Shown: positions 1 to 6,456 of the stretch, piece after piece | How positions within the stretch are numbered: position 1 is the stretch's first letter | Layout of the letters: every line of letters starts with the position of its first letter | Assembly (NCBI GenBank): GCA_012512465.1 | Contig: JAAZED010000071.1 | Coordinates: 1-7,384, forward strand | DNA length: 7,384 nt | Reading direction: 5' to 3' | DNA from: Oxalobacter sp. | GTDB taxonomy: Bacteria > Pseudomonadota > Gammaproteobacteria > Burkholderiales > Burkholderiaceae_D | Program-made: the position numbers and the translations under genes | Notes under the pieces: model-generated | Told to the model about the DNA's origin: nothing | What the model saw: the letters and a program-made list of their open reading frames with translations, nothing else | The model's database searches: none

Positions 1-63
1 CTAAAAGACTGATTTTACATGACATGCGCCAGCCTGTGCCATTTTCAAAAAGAAAGACAGCGT

Positions 64-888
64 ATGAAAACGTATGCCATTGGCGATATACAGGGGTGTC
101 TGGAGCCGCTTAAGATGCTGATGAAAAAAATTGAACACGATACGCCCGATGCCCGTTATCTTTTTGCCGGCGATCTGGTGAATCGGGGGCCGCATTCGCT
201 TGAAACATTGCGCTTTGTCCGGGATATGGGGGAGATGGCGGTGTCTGTTCTGGGAAACCATGATTTGCATCTTCTGGCTATTGCTGCCGGGGCACGAAAA
301 AAGGAGAGGCTGGGTTCACTCCAGGCCATCTTTGATGCGCCGGATGGTGACGAGCTGATCGACTGGCTGCGCCGCCGCCCGCTGGCGCATGCCGAGAGCG
401 GGATGTTGCTTGTTCATGCGGGCGTGCTTCCCCAGTGGACAGTGGAGCAGACGCTGATGCTGGCAAAAGAAGTCGAGTCGGTATTGCAGGGCCCCGACTG
501 GATGGTTTTCATGCAGGAAATGTATGGCGATCAGCCCGCAACATGGCAGGATGATCTGACCGGGACTGATCGGTTGCGTTGCATTGTGAATGGCCTGACA
601 CGCCTGCGTTTTTGCAGTGAAGACGGGGAAATGGAATTCGATGCCAAGGAAGGGTTATCCGAGGCACCGGCCGGTTTTATTCCCTGGTTTGATGTGAAGG
701 CCCGCCAGACGAAAAACGATACCATTATTTTCGGGCACTGGTCGGCACTGGGATTGCTGCTGCGTCCCGATCTGATGGCACTGGATACGGGATGCGTCTG
801 GGGGCGGCAGCTTACGGCGGTGCGTCTTGATGACCGGGCGCTGTATCAGGTGGATTGCCAGGGCCTTTGTACGCCGGATGTTTTTTGA
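64..888 (+). CDS. apaH: Symmetrical bis(5'-nucleosyl)-tetraphosphatase (diadenosine tetraphosphatase)
   Basis: Hydrolyses Ap4A symmetrically to two ADP in the cytoplasm, keeping alarmone-like dinucleotides (and, in enterobacteria, Np4 RNA caps) low. The 274-residue product has the whole calcineurin-like metallophosphatase signature: GDIQG at residues 7-11, GDLVNRG at 36-42, GNHD at 64-67, HAGVLPQW at 118-125, and the ApaH-specific FGHWSALG at 223-230 followed by DTGCVWG at 241-247. Length matches the family (about 270-280). The frame stays open upstream to an ATG at 19, but I chose ATG 64 because MKTYAIGDIQG is the normal family N-terminus; a weak purine-rich AGAAAG lies about 10 bases before it. 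Its last 77 bp overlap the 3' end of plsC on the opposite strand. No terminator is evident downstream. Confidence 0.96.
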   Translation: MKTYAIGDIQGCLEPLKMLMKKIEHDTPDARYLFAGDLVNRGPHSLETLRFVRDMGEMAVSVLGNHDLHLLAIAAGARKKERLGSLQAIFDAPDGDELIDWLRRRPLAHAESGMLLVHAGVLPQWTVEQTLMLAKEVESVLQGPDWMVFMQEMYGDQPATWQDDLTGTDRLRCIVNGLTRLRFCSEDGEMEFDAKEGLSEAPAGFIPWFDVKARQTKNDTIIFGHWSALGLLLRPDLMALDTGCVWGRQLTAVRLDDRALYQVDCQGLCTPDVF

Positions 889-1606
889 GTTCTGTCTGGA
901 TGACCTCATGCGCTTGCTGTGAAAGCACCCTGCGCTGCATGCCGGCAGATTCAATAACAGGCAGGATAGTCAGTTCAGCCCGGATGGTGTCGGTGTTTAA
1001 TACGCGCATGATGTTGTCAACCAGGGACAGCTTGGTTTCTGACTCAATGGAAGGGTGGAAATGATCGTTTTCATCCACGTAATGCAAAACACATGGCTGA
1101 ACCGGTGCGCCGGCTTCAATGGCGGCCTCAAAAAGATTGGAATGAAAAGGAAGCAGCCGGTTCTGGCTGCCGCCGGATGTGCCTTCCGGGAAAAAAACAA
1201 AATATTCCCCCTGGTGCAGATGAGTAACCAGGGCTCGAAACGTATTCCGAAGGTCCCGGGCATTGTTGCGTTTCAGGTAAACGGTGCCGGCTCGGGTTGC
1301 CAGCCATCCGATCAGCGGCCATGAGCGGATGGAGTCCTTGGCGATAAAGCGGCTGGGCTGTGCCGTATTGATCAGGAAAATATCCAGCCATGAGAGGTGG
1401 TTTGAAACAATCAGGGCATGCGGCGCCAGCAGGTGCTCATTGATAACGGTAATCTGAATGCCGATGATCCGGAAAAGTTTTCTGGACCAGTTCTGGATAT
1501 ATTCCCGCTGTTTTTCAGGTGTCCATGACGGGTAACGGAAAATACCGGTCAGTACTGCCGAAAAGGCATGCAGCAGCATTTTCAGAATACGGAAATAGGC
1601 TTTCAT
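812..1606 (-). CDS. plsC: 1-acyl-sn-glycerol-3-phosphate acyltransferase (lysophosphatidic acid acyltransferase)
   Basis: Transfers an acyl chain to the sn-2 position of lysophosphatidic acid, giving phosphatidic acid at the inner face of the cytoplasmic membrane. The 264-residue protein shows the acyltransferase motifs in order: the catalytic HX4D box NHLSWLD (H70, D75), the FPEGTSGG substrate-binding motif at 139-146, and the LPFHSNLF segment around 151-159. A hydrophobic N-terminal stretch (about residues 5-23) and residues 44-58 suit membrane association. The start lies 11 bp after the pyrC' stop, so it is probably the last gene of the pyrimidine cluster; no good Shine-Dalgarno is seen, consistent with translational coupling. 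The C-terminal tail after about residue 240 is proline-rich, looks unconserved, and is encoded opposite the end of apaH. Other LPLAT family members (for example lyso-ornithine lipid acyltransferase OlsA) share these motifs, so substrate is inferred. Confidence 0.88.
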   Translation of the reverse strand: MKAYFRILKMLLHAFSAVLTGIFRYPSWTPEKQREYIQNWSRKLFRIIGIQITVINEHLLAPHALIVSNHLSWLDIFLINTAQPSRFIAKDSIRSWPLIGWLATRAGTVYLKRNNARDLRNTFRALVTHLHQGEYFVFFPEGTSGGSQNRLLPFHSNLFEAAIEAGAPVQPCVLHYVDENDHFHPSIESETKLSLVDNIMRVLNTDTIRAELTILPVIESAGMQRRVLSQQAHEVIQTELKKHPAYKGPGNPPDTAPGHQDAPP

Positions 1607-1617
1607 GTCAGTTGCTG

Positions 1618-2922
1618 TCAGCCGGTGATACTTTCATAGGCGATCCGGCCTTCCACAATCGTCATTTTCACCTGTCCTGTGACTTCTTTTCCTTCATAGG
1701 GCGTATGTTTGCCCTGGCTGGCAAATGCGGACGGCTTTACGATCCATTTGACAGCCGGATCGAAAAGGCAGATATCAGCAACGTAATCCGGTGTGAGTTG
1801 TCCGCATTGCAGTTGAAGGATACGGGCCGGATCGCTGGTTATTTTGGCAATTGCTCGTGAGAGTGCATCGGGTGAATTTGCTGTGTGCTCTTCTGCCCAT
1901 TTGAGTGTCAGAGGCAAGAGCAGTTCAAGTCCGGTCGCTCCAGGGGTTGCCTCGCCAAATGGCAGCATTTTTTCATCATCATCCACCGGGGTATGATCCG
2001 AGCAGATGGCATCAATCGTGCCATCCAACAGGCCAAGCGAAATCGCATCACGGTCTTCCCGTGAGCGAAATGGCGGTAGCATGCGGGCGTTGGAGTCGAA
2101 AAAATCAATATTGTCTTCTGTGAGGTGAACGTGATGTGCACCGACATCACACGTAATCGATAGCCCCTCTTTTTTGGCTTCACGGACCAGTTCAATCCCT
2201 TTGGCTGTGGAGAGGCGGCACAGATGCAGACGAACGCCTGTCTGGCGAACCAGCTCAAACAACATATAAAGTGCAATCGTTTCGGCAATGGAAGGAACAC
2301 CAGACAGCCCCAACCTTGCCGCAACCGGTCCTGCATGCGCGATGCCTGAGCGTCCCAGCCAGGCATCCTGCGGTCTTAACCACACGCAATAGTCATAGGT
2401 CTTTGCGTATTGCAGGGCGCGCATCAGCATTTCCGTATTACGGACGGGTTCGGCTGCCTGTGAAAAGCCGATACAGCCGGATTCCCTCAGCTCCGCCATT
2501 TCGGTAAGGGATTCGCCTTTCAAGCCAACCGTCAGTGCGCCCAGTGGATAAACATGCGCCTGATAGAGCGATTTTGCCCGGTATTTCAGCATTTCAACAA
2601 GACCGGGCTCATCCAGAACCGGATCAGTATCCGGCGGGCAGACCAGGCTGGTGACACCGCCATGCATGGCGGCATTCATCTCAGACTCAAGGGTTGCCTT
2701 GTATTCATATCCAGGTTCACGCAAACGGGCGGACAAATCGACAAAACCGGGTGAAACGATGAGTCCGCTGGCGTCAATGATGCGATCCGGCGTAAAGTCG
2801 GCCCGGGATTGGCCGGGTTCTGTCACCGCCAGTATGTTGCCATCGGCGATGAAGATCTCCTTTTCGCCGTCTACCCCATTGGCCGGATCAATCAGGCGTC
2901 CGTTTTGAATGTGCAGTTTCAT
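1618..2922 (-). CDS. pyrC': Non-catalytic dihydroorotase homologue (PyrC', structural ATCase partner)
   Basis: A 434-residue amidohydrolase-fold protein of the class I dihydroorotase family, directly downstream of pyrB. Fold landmarks are present: the N-terminal beta domain, PGFVD at 58-62, REPG at 68-71, HGGVTSLVC at 87-95 and SDHTP at 308-312. The metal site is not: the DxHxH motif reads D-L-S-A-R (Ser64, Arg66); the FSDDG aspartate is Gln155; the HCED histidine is Arg183; the HVST histidine is Arg236. Only Asp309 of the usual ligands survives. In Pseudomonas an inactive PyrC' of this kind assembles with PyrB into the dodecameric class A ATCase, and I infer the same role. An active dihydroorotase should be encoded elsewhere. 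ATG 2922 is preceded by AGGGA eight bases upstream, a good ribosome site. Gene predictors often label such genes simply dihydroorotase, which would be wrong here. Confidence 0.9.
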   Translation of the reverse strand: MKLHIQNGRLIDPANGVDGEKEIFIADGNILAVTEPGQSRADFTPDRIIDASGLIVSPGFVDLSARLREPGYEYKATLESEMNAAMHGGVTSLVCPPDTDPVLDEPGLVEMLKYRAKSLYQAHVYPLGALTVGLKGESLTEMAELRESGCIGFSQAAEPVRNTEMLMRALQYAKTYDYCVWLRPQDAWLGRSGIAHAGPVAARLGLSGVPSIAETIALYMLFELVRQTGVRLHLCRLSTAKGIELVREAKKEGLSITCDVGAHHVHLTEDNIDFFDSNARMLPPFRSREDRDAISLGLLDGTIDAICSDHTPVDDDEKMLPFGEATPGATGLELLLPLTLKWAEEHTANSPDALSRAIAKITSDPARILQLQCGQLTPDYVADICLFDPAVKWIVKPSAFASQGKHTPYEGKEVTGQVKMTIVEGRIAYESITG

Positions 2923-2978
2923 GTAATGTGTCCCTGGAATCGCTCTTTATCTCTCAACTGATCAAAACCTGCCGGTGT

Positions 2979-3938
2979 TCAATTTCCTGCCAGGATGCTC
3001 ATGACCGCCATTCGTACCGCGATACCGTATGTCACCTGGGAGAGAATGACCGCCTGGCTGCCATCAGCCACTGCCGAGTCAATTTCCACCCCCCGGTTCA
3101 TCGGGCCGGGATGCATGACAATCGCATCGGGTTTGGCCATTGCCAGCCGTTCAACCGTCAGGCCGTAATTTTTGAAGAATTCCTGTGCAGAGGGCAGCAG
3201 GGCACCGTTCATCCGCTCGTTTTGCAGGCGCAGCATGATGATGACATCAACATCTTTCAGGCCTTGGGCCATATCCGTGTACAAACGGATGCCCATTTCC
3301 TCCATATGGGAGGAGACCAGGGTTCTCGGGCCAATCACGCGGACTTCAGGCACCCCCAGTATTTTCAACGCATGGATGTCAGAGCGGGCAACCCGGCTGT
3401 GCAATACATCACCAACGATAGCCACGGTGAGATTGGAAAAATCCTGCTTGTAGTGGCGGATCGTAAACATGTCCAAAAGCCCCTGTGTCGGGTGCGCATG
3501 CCGTCCATCACCGGCGTTGACGACATGGATATAGCGCTGCTTGTGTGCGTTCAGATGCTGGGCAATCAAAAAAGGCGCGCCTGACTGGGCGTGTCTGACA
3601 ACAAACATGTCAGCGTGCATGGCCCTCAGGTTATCGATGGTGTCTAACAGGGACTCTCCCTTGCTGGCACTGGACGCATCAATATTCAGATTGATGACAT
3701 CTGCCGAGAGGCGTTTTGCTGCGATTTCAAAGGTGGTGCGTGTCCGTGTGGAATTCTCGAAAAAGAGGTTAAAGACACTTTTCCCGCGCATCAGGGGCAC
3801 CTTTTTGACTTCCCTGTCTGAAATGCTCAGAAAAGAAGCCGCAGTATCCAGAATATGGGTCAGCACTTCACACGGAAGTCCTTCTATGGTCAGCAGATGC
3901 TGTAACTCACCGTGCTGGTTTAGCTGAGGATTAGGCAT
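2979..3938 (-). CDS. pyrB: Aspartate carbamoyltransferase catalytic chain
   Basis: Condenses carbamoyl phosphate with L-aspartate to carbamoyl-aspartate, the committed step of pyrimidine synthesis. The 319-residue protein carries the carbamoyl-phosphate motif STRTR at 63-67, the mobile loop lysine in SKGES (Lys93), HPTQ at 149-152 and HPGPMNRG at 276-283. Its start ATG overlaps the pyrR stop by 8 bp (ATGCCTAA). An in-frame TAG at 3942-3944, two codons upstream, rules out a longer N-terminus. STRTR sits about 11 residues later than in the E. coli chain, so the protein has only a short N-terminal extension, whereas Pseudomonas class A ATCase chains carry about 34 residues there. No pyrI regulatory gene follows; instead pyrC' lies 56 bp downstream, pointing to a PyrB-PyrC' complex. 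Confidence 0.97.
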   Translation of the reverse strand: MPNPQLNQHGELQHLLTIEGLPCEVLTHILDTAASFLSISDREVKKVPLMRGKSVFNLFFENSTRTRTTFEIAAKRLSADVINLNIDASSASKGESLLDTIDNLRAMHADMFVVRHAQSGAPFLIAQHLNAHKQRYIHVVNAGDGRHAHPTQGLLDMFTIRHYKQDFSNLTVAIVGDVLHSRVARSDIHALKILGVPEVRVIGPRTLVSSHMEEMGIRLYTDMAQGLKDVDVIIMLRLQNERMNGALLPSAQEFFKNYGLTVERLAMAKPDAIVMHPGPMNRGVEIDSAVADGSQAVILSQVTYGIAVRMAVMSILAGN

Positions 3939-4443
3939 GTTCTACCGTCAGTGAAAAGATATTGTCATCAGTCCGGTGCAGTTCCAGCACCTGGTTTTTG
4001 GGAATGGATACTGTCAGGGCAACAAAATTGGCGGCAATCGGCAATTCCCTGTCGCCTCTGTCGATCAGGGCGGCCAGCAGGATTTTTCCCGGGCGGCCAT
4101 AGTCAAACAATTCATTGATGGCAGCGCGGGTCGTCCTGCCGGTATACAGCACATCGTCGATCAATAAAATGGTCGCCCCTCCCACATCGAAAGGGATCTG
4201 GGTGGGTTTTACCGCAGCAGGCAGGCCTTTCTGTGCGTAATCATCCCGGTAAAAGGAGACGTCGATAAAGCCGGGAGGATTTTCCAGCTTCAGGTCTTTT
4301 GCCATACGCTCAGCAATCCAGGCGCCACCGGAATGAATGCCTACCAGCGCCAGATTGGGCTCGTCAATGAGTTCAGCCTGTATTTGCTGCAAGAGTGTTT
4401 GATACAGGGCTTCTGCATCAGGATTGTCAAGAGGTGGATTCAT
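3931..4443 (-). CDS. pyrR: PyrR, pyrimidine operon regulator / uracil phosphoribosyltransferase family
   Basis: A 170-residue type I phosphoribosyltransferase. The PRPP-binding loop [17 protein letters not shown] lies at about 92-108, [16 protein letters not shown] near 31-46 supplies the pyrophosphate loop, and the PyrR-typical RDDY (67-70) and DRGDRELPI (128-136) are present. In Gram-positives PyrR binds pyr mRNA with UMP to cause attenuation and can make UMP from uracil and PRPP; in Pseudomonas the homologue regulates pyr genes. Which activity holds here is inferred. I chose ATG 4443 because family members begin a few residues before DAEALY; in-frame ATGs at 4476 and 4485 would give 11-14 extra residues deeper inside ruvX, and the 4476 start has an AGGCAG upstream. 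The gene overlaps the ruvX 3' end by 17 bp and pyrB by 8 bp, so translation of all three is probably coupled. No consensus PyrR-binding leader with terminator was recognised. Confidence 0.92.
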   Translation of the reverse strand: MNPPLDNPDAEALYQTLLQQIQAELIDEPNLALVGIHSGGAWIAERMAKDLKLENPPGFIDVSFYRDDYAQKGLPAAVKPTQIPFDVGGATILLIDDVLYTGRTTRAAINELFDYGRPGKILLAALIDRGDRELPIAANFVALTVSIPKNQVLELHRTDDNIFSLTVEHA

Positions 4444-4816
4444 CAAAGTATTGTTGCAAAATAAGGGCGGCAGCATGCGCGTCATCTGCCTGACCCTGTT
4501 TAAAATTCAAAATACATGAAGAAAAACGCTCGTCAACCAGCACAGTACCAAGACCGAAGCGTCCGTGCAACTGGTTGGCGAAACGGCGGCAGCGTTTTGT
4601 CATGTCATGTTCTTTCCCATCCGCATGAAAAGGCAGCCCGATAACAAGGCTGGCCGGTTGCCATTCCATGATGAGGGATTCTATCGCATTAAAGCGGCCG
4701 GTATTGGATTCTTCATGAATAATTGTCAGCGGCCGGGCCTTTTTCAACAGCGTATTGCCTACCGCCACACCGATGCGTTTGAGACCAAAGTCAAATGCGA
4801 GTATGACGTCTTCCAT
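4427..4816 (-). CDS. ruvX: RuvX/YqgF family putative pre-16S rRNA nuclease (Holliday junction resolvase-like)
   Basis: RNase H-fold nuclease of the YqgF family, implicated in processing the 5' end of pre-16S rRNA and annotated as a putative Holliday junction resolvase. The 129-residue product begins MEDVILAFDFGLKRIGVAVG (catalytic Asp9), has VIGLP at 58-62, HGRFG at 84-88, VDERFSS at 94-100 (acidic Asp95/Glu96) and ends with DAHAAALIL (Asp112), so the acidic active-site positions are kept. It is about 9-10 residues shorter than E. coli YqgF (138 aa); the missing stretch lies between VDERFSS and Asp112, where roughly 21 residues are expected and 11 are present. The start is 36 bp after the yqgE stop, the usual yqgE-ruvX pairing. 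No strong Shine-Dalgarno is visible. Confidence 0.93.
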   Translation of the reverse strand: MEDVILAFDFGLKRIGVAVGNTLLKKARPLTIIHEESNTGRFNAIESLIMEWQPASLVIGLPFHADGKEHDMTKRCRRFANQLHGRFGLGTVLVDERFSSCILNFKQGQADDAHAAALILQQYFDESTS

Positions 4817-4852
4817 TTCAGGATCGGGCTGCGTTAAAAATCCAGGTAAAAG

Positions 4853-5413
4853 TTACGCATGGCCGCCTTGCGGTACCAGCATAAGCGGATCAATTCCCAA
4901 CAGTTTCATGGCGGCAACATAACGCTCGCCAATGGGCATGTCAAAAATGACATCAGGGTCTGCCGCTACGGTCAGCCAGCCATTGCGGCCGATTTCCTCT
5001 TCCAGTTGCCCCGGACTCCACCCGGCATAGCCGATACTGACTAAAACCCGCTCAGGGCCTGAGCCGGAAGCCAGCGCTTCCAGCACATCACGCGATGTGG
5101 TAAAGGCAATCTCATTGGTAATTTGCAGCATGGATGAAAATTTGCCTTTAGGCGAGTGCAGAACAAAGCCCCGATCATCCTGTACCGGGCCGCCGAACAT
5201 GACCGGTCTGCCCATCAGGGCATGTATTTCCAGTTTCAGATCCAGGCGCTCCAGCAGGCTGTCAATCGTGATTTCTGTGGGCTTGTTGATCACAATACCC
5301 AGCGCGCCGCGCTCGTTGTGCTCACATAAATAAACCACCGTGCCGCCAAAAACCGGATCATGCATTGACGGCATTGCAATCAGAAAATGATTCGAGAGAT
5401 CCATGGTATTCAT
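4853..5413 (-). CDS. yqgE: YqgE/AlgH family protein (UPF0301)
   Basis: A 186-residue cytoplasmic protein of the UPF0301 family, close to the E. coli YqgE length (187). Biochemical function is not established; the family was once linked to alginate regulation (AlgH) in Pseudomonas and is nearly always next to ruvX. Recognisable features are LSNHFLIAMPSM at 6-17, FGGTVVYLCEHNERGALGIVI at 22-42 with the NKP that follows, VMFGGPVQ at 71-78, and the late GYAGWSPGQLEEEI. I chose ATG 5413, with an AGGA close upstream; ATG 5404 (MDLSNHF) is an equally plausible start. The frame stays open to an ATG at 5680, but those extra 89 codons run through the palindromic repeat and non-coding leader and are not family sequence. 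It is the first gene of the minus-strand cluster. Confidence 0.93.
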   Translation of the reverse strand: MNTMDLSNHFLIAMPSMHDPVFGGTVVYLCEHNERGALGIVINKPTEITIDSLLERLDLKLEIHALMGRPVMFGGPVQDDRGFVLHSPKGKFSSMLQITNEIAFTTSRDVLEALASGSGPERVLVSIGYAGWSPGQLEEEIGRNGWLTVAADPDVIFDMPIGERYVAAMKLLGIDPLMLVPQGGHA

Positions 5414-5483
5414 GTTCCTGGTTTCAGGGTAAAAGCAGGGAAAGAAACAGGTGCCTCCCTGCATAAATAAAATCCATGCCTTC

Positions 5484-5492
5484 ATTGTATCA
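5484..5492 (-). promoter_or_regulatory. Candidate extended -10 promoter for the yqgE-ruvX-pyr cluster
   Basis: On the minus strand the sequence reads TGATACAAT, an extended -10 (TGnTACAAT), placed to start a transcript with a leader of about 65 nt before ATG 5413. The hexamer 17 bp upstream (AAGAGA) is a poor -35, which extended -10 promoters can tolerate. It lies outside the palindromic element. Inference from motif only. Confidence 0.3.
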
Positions 5493-5551
5493 GCCTTGCT
5501 CCCAATTCTCTTCATACGGAGCACACAAACCGTTTTTCGGCGCAATGTTTT

Positions 5552-5569
5552 GGAAACGCTGCTTAAATG
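5552..5569 (+). repeat. Left terminal inverted repeat of the palindromic element
   Basis: Eighteen bases, GGAAACGCTGCTTAAATG, matching the reverse complement of 5678-5695 at 17 positions; the single mismatch is at the eleventh base (C here, A in the other arm). Confidence 0.8.
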
Positions 5570-5604
5570 GCTTTGTGAGCGAATTGCTGCGTTACGCGGT
5601 GCTC

Positions 5605-5641
5605 GCAACCTTCGCCTATCTTTAAGATATGTCTTGGTTGC
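5605..5641. repeat. Central dyad of the palindromic element
   Basis: Two nested inverted repeats share one centre at 5623: an outer GCAACC/GGTTGC pair and an inner TATCTT/AAGATA pair with a one-base loop. The centre coincides within half a base with the midpoint of the terminal repeats, so the whole element is built as a single palindrome. Confidence 0.75.
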
Positions 5642-5677
5642 TGCGCTCCGGGCGCCTTGCACTTCATCTCCCAAAAT

Positions 5678-5695
5678 CATTTAATCAGCGTTTCC
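5678..5695 (-). repeat. Right terminal inverted repeat of the palindromic element
   Basis: Reads CATTTAATCAGCGTTTCC on the plus strand, the partner of the left arm. It is followed by TTAATAATTTT; the left arm is preceded by ATGTTTT, so no clear direct repeat flanks the pair beyond a possible TT. Confidence 0.8.
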
Positions 5696-5814
5696 TTAAT
5701 AATTTTTCATTCCTGCACAGACCAAACCAAGGTAAAATGGCGGCAGTTATGACAGTTGGTCTTCTTATCGGGGCTGGCTGGCGTGATAAAAAACCACCTT
5801 TACTTGCAATCGAT

Positions 5815-6381
5815 ATGAGTATCAAATCTGATAGATGGATTCGGCAGATGGCCGAAGAACACGGCATGATTGAGCCGTTTGAAAAAGGGCAGATCAGGAC
5901 ATTGAACGATCAGAGAATCGTCTCTTACGGCCTGTCTTCCTATGGTTATGATATCCGGTGTGCTGATGAGTTCAAGGTTTTTACCAATATCAACAGCACT
6001 ATTGTCGATCCGAAAAATTTTGATGAAAACTCGTTTGTCGATATTAAAAACGATGTCTGCATTATTCCGCCCAATTCCTTTGCGCTGGCACGAACGGTCG
6101 AATATTTCCGTATTCCGCGAAATGTGCTGACCATCTGCCTTGGCAAATCCACTTATGCGCGATGCGGCATTATTGTGAATGTCACACCTTTCGAGCCGGA
6201 ATGGGAAGGGTATGTCACGCTTGAGTTCTCAAACACAACACCGCTGCCAGCCAAGATTTATGCCTGGGAGGGGTGTGCACAGGTCCTGTTTCTGGAAAGT
6301 GATGAAGTCTGTGAGGTTTCCTACAAGGATCGTGGCGGCAAATATCAGGGGCAGGTGGGCGTGACGCTGCCCAAGACCTGA
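5815..6381 (+). CDS. dcd: dCTP deaminase
   Basis: Deaminates dCTP to dUTP, supplying the precursor that dUTPase converts to dUMP for thymidylate synthesis. The 188-residue protein has the dUTPase-like trimer fold motifs: SSYGYDIR at 41-48, the nucleotide-binding GKSTYARCG at 110-118 (Lys111, Ser112, Arg116) and YVTLEFSN at 133-140 containing the catalytic Glu137, equivalent to E. coli Glu138. A run with good family resemblance starts at [20 protein letters not shown], so I chose ATG 5815. The frame is open back to an ATG at 5629 inside the palindromic repeat, but those 62 codons have no family resemblance. No Shine-Dalgarno is evident, so the start rests on homology. It is divergent from the pyr cluster and 75 bp upstream of the YoaK-like gene. 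Confidence 0.95.
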   Translation: MSIKSDRWIRQMAEEHGMIEPFEKGQIRTLNDQRIVSYGLSSYGYDIRCADEFKVFTNINSTIVDPKNFDENSFVDIKNDVCIIPPNSFALARTVEYFRIPRNVLTICLGKSTYARCGIIVNVTPFEPEWEGYVTLEFSNTTPLPAKIYAWEGCAQVLFLESDEVCEVSYKDRGGKYQGQVGVTLPKT

Positions 6382-6456
6382 TGGTTGCGGTATCTGTTTG
6401 AGTCGGGTGGCGTAAAATGGAGTGAAAGTATCCGGGTTTCCTCGTTAGAATAAATT

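Larger units (their letters stand above)
5552..5695. mobile_element. MITE-like palindromic repeat element, 144 bp
   Basis: The ends are GGAAACGCTGCTTAAATG (5552-5569) and, read from the other strand, GGAAACGCTGATTAAATG (5678-5695), matching 17 of 18. Inverted similarity continues inward with gaps for about 18 more bases. The middle is symmetrical on the same axis: GCAACC at 5605-5610 pairs with GGTTGC at 5636-5641, and TATCTT (5617-5622) pairs with AAGATA (5624-5629) around a single T at 5623. Two direct copies of TTGCTGCG occur at 5584 and 5638. There is no transposase gene. Size, terminal inverted repeats, full-length symmetry and intergenic position fit a miniature inverted-repeat element. 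No clear target-site duplication is visible, so family assignment and mobility are inference. As RNA or single-stranded DNA it could fold into a long hairpin. Confidence 0.72.
5414..5814. other. Divergent intergenic region between yqgE and dcd (401 bp)
   Basis: This spacer separates two divergent start codons and should hold promoters for both directions. From left to right it contains the yqgE leader with one extended -10 candidate (5484-5492, minus), a short stretch 5493-5551 with no recognised element, the 144 bp palindromic repeat (5552-5695), and the dcd leader (5696-5814). In the dcd leader a TAAAAT hexamer at 5733-5738 could be a plus-strand -10, but no convincing -35 accompanies it. 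No Shine-Dalgarno is seen just before dcd. Reading frames stay open through the region on both strands, but their translations resemble no family that I recognise. Confidence 0.75.

Noticed and set aside
866..886. Possible terminator at the end of apaH
   Set aside because: A run of six T (881-886) is present, but the upstream GGC/GCC pairing gives a stem of only about three base pairs, and the T run is inside the coding end of apaH.
1908..2366. 152-codon minus-strand open frame inside pyrC'
   Set aside because: It is an out-of-frame shadow of the pyrC' coding sequence, with composition typical of frame-shifted translation.
1618..2922. pyrC' as a pseudogene
   Set aside because: Full-length open frame without frameshift, good ribosome site, fold motifs conserved, and a known class of inactive partners; selective loss of ligands is not the pattern of random decay.
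2928..3584. 218-codon plus-strand open frame opposite pyrB
   Set aside because: It lies antisense to an unmistakable PyrB with all active-site motifs. Its translation shows no recognisable domain, and long antisense frames are common opposite conserved genes.
5552..5695. Palindromic element as an RNA gene or riboswitch
   Set aside because: Symmetry spans the entire 144 bp with one axis and near-identical ends, which fits a terminal-inverted-repeat element better than a structured RNA; no known riboswitch core was recognised.
5733..5738. TAAAAT as the dcd promoter -10
   Set aside because: Position is reasonable but no -35 match at normal spacing was found, so it is mentioned only in the spacer description.
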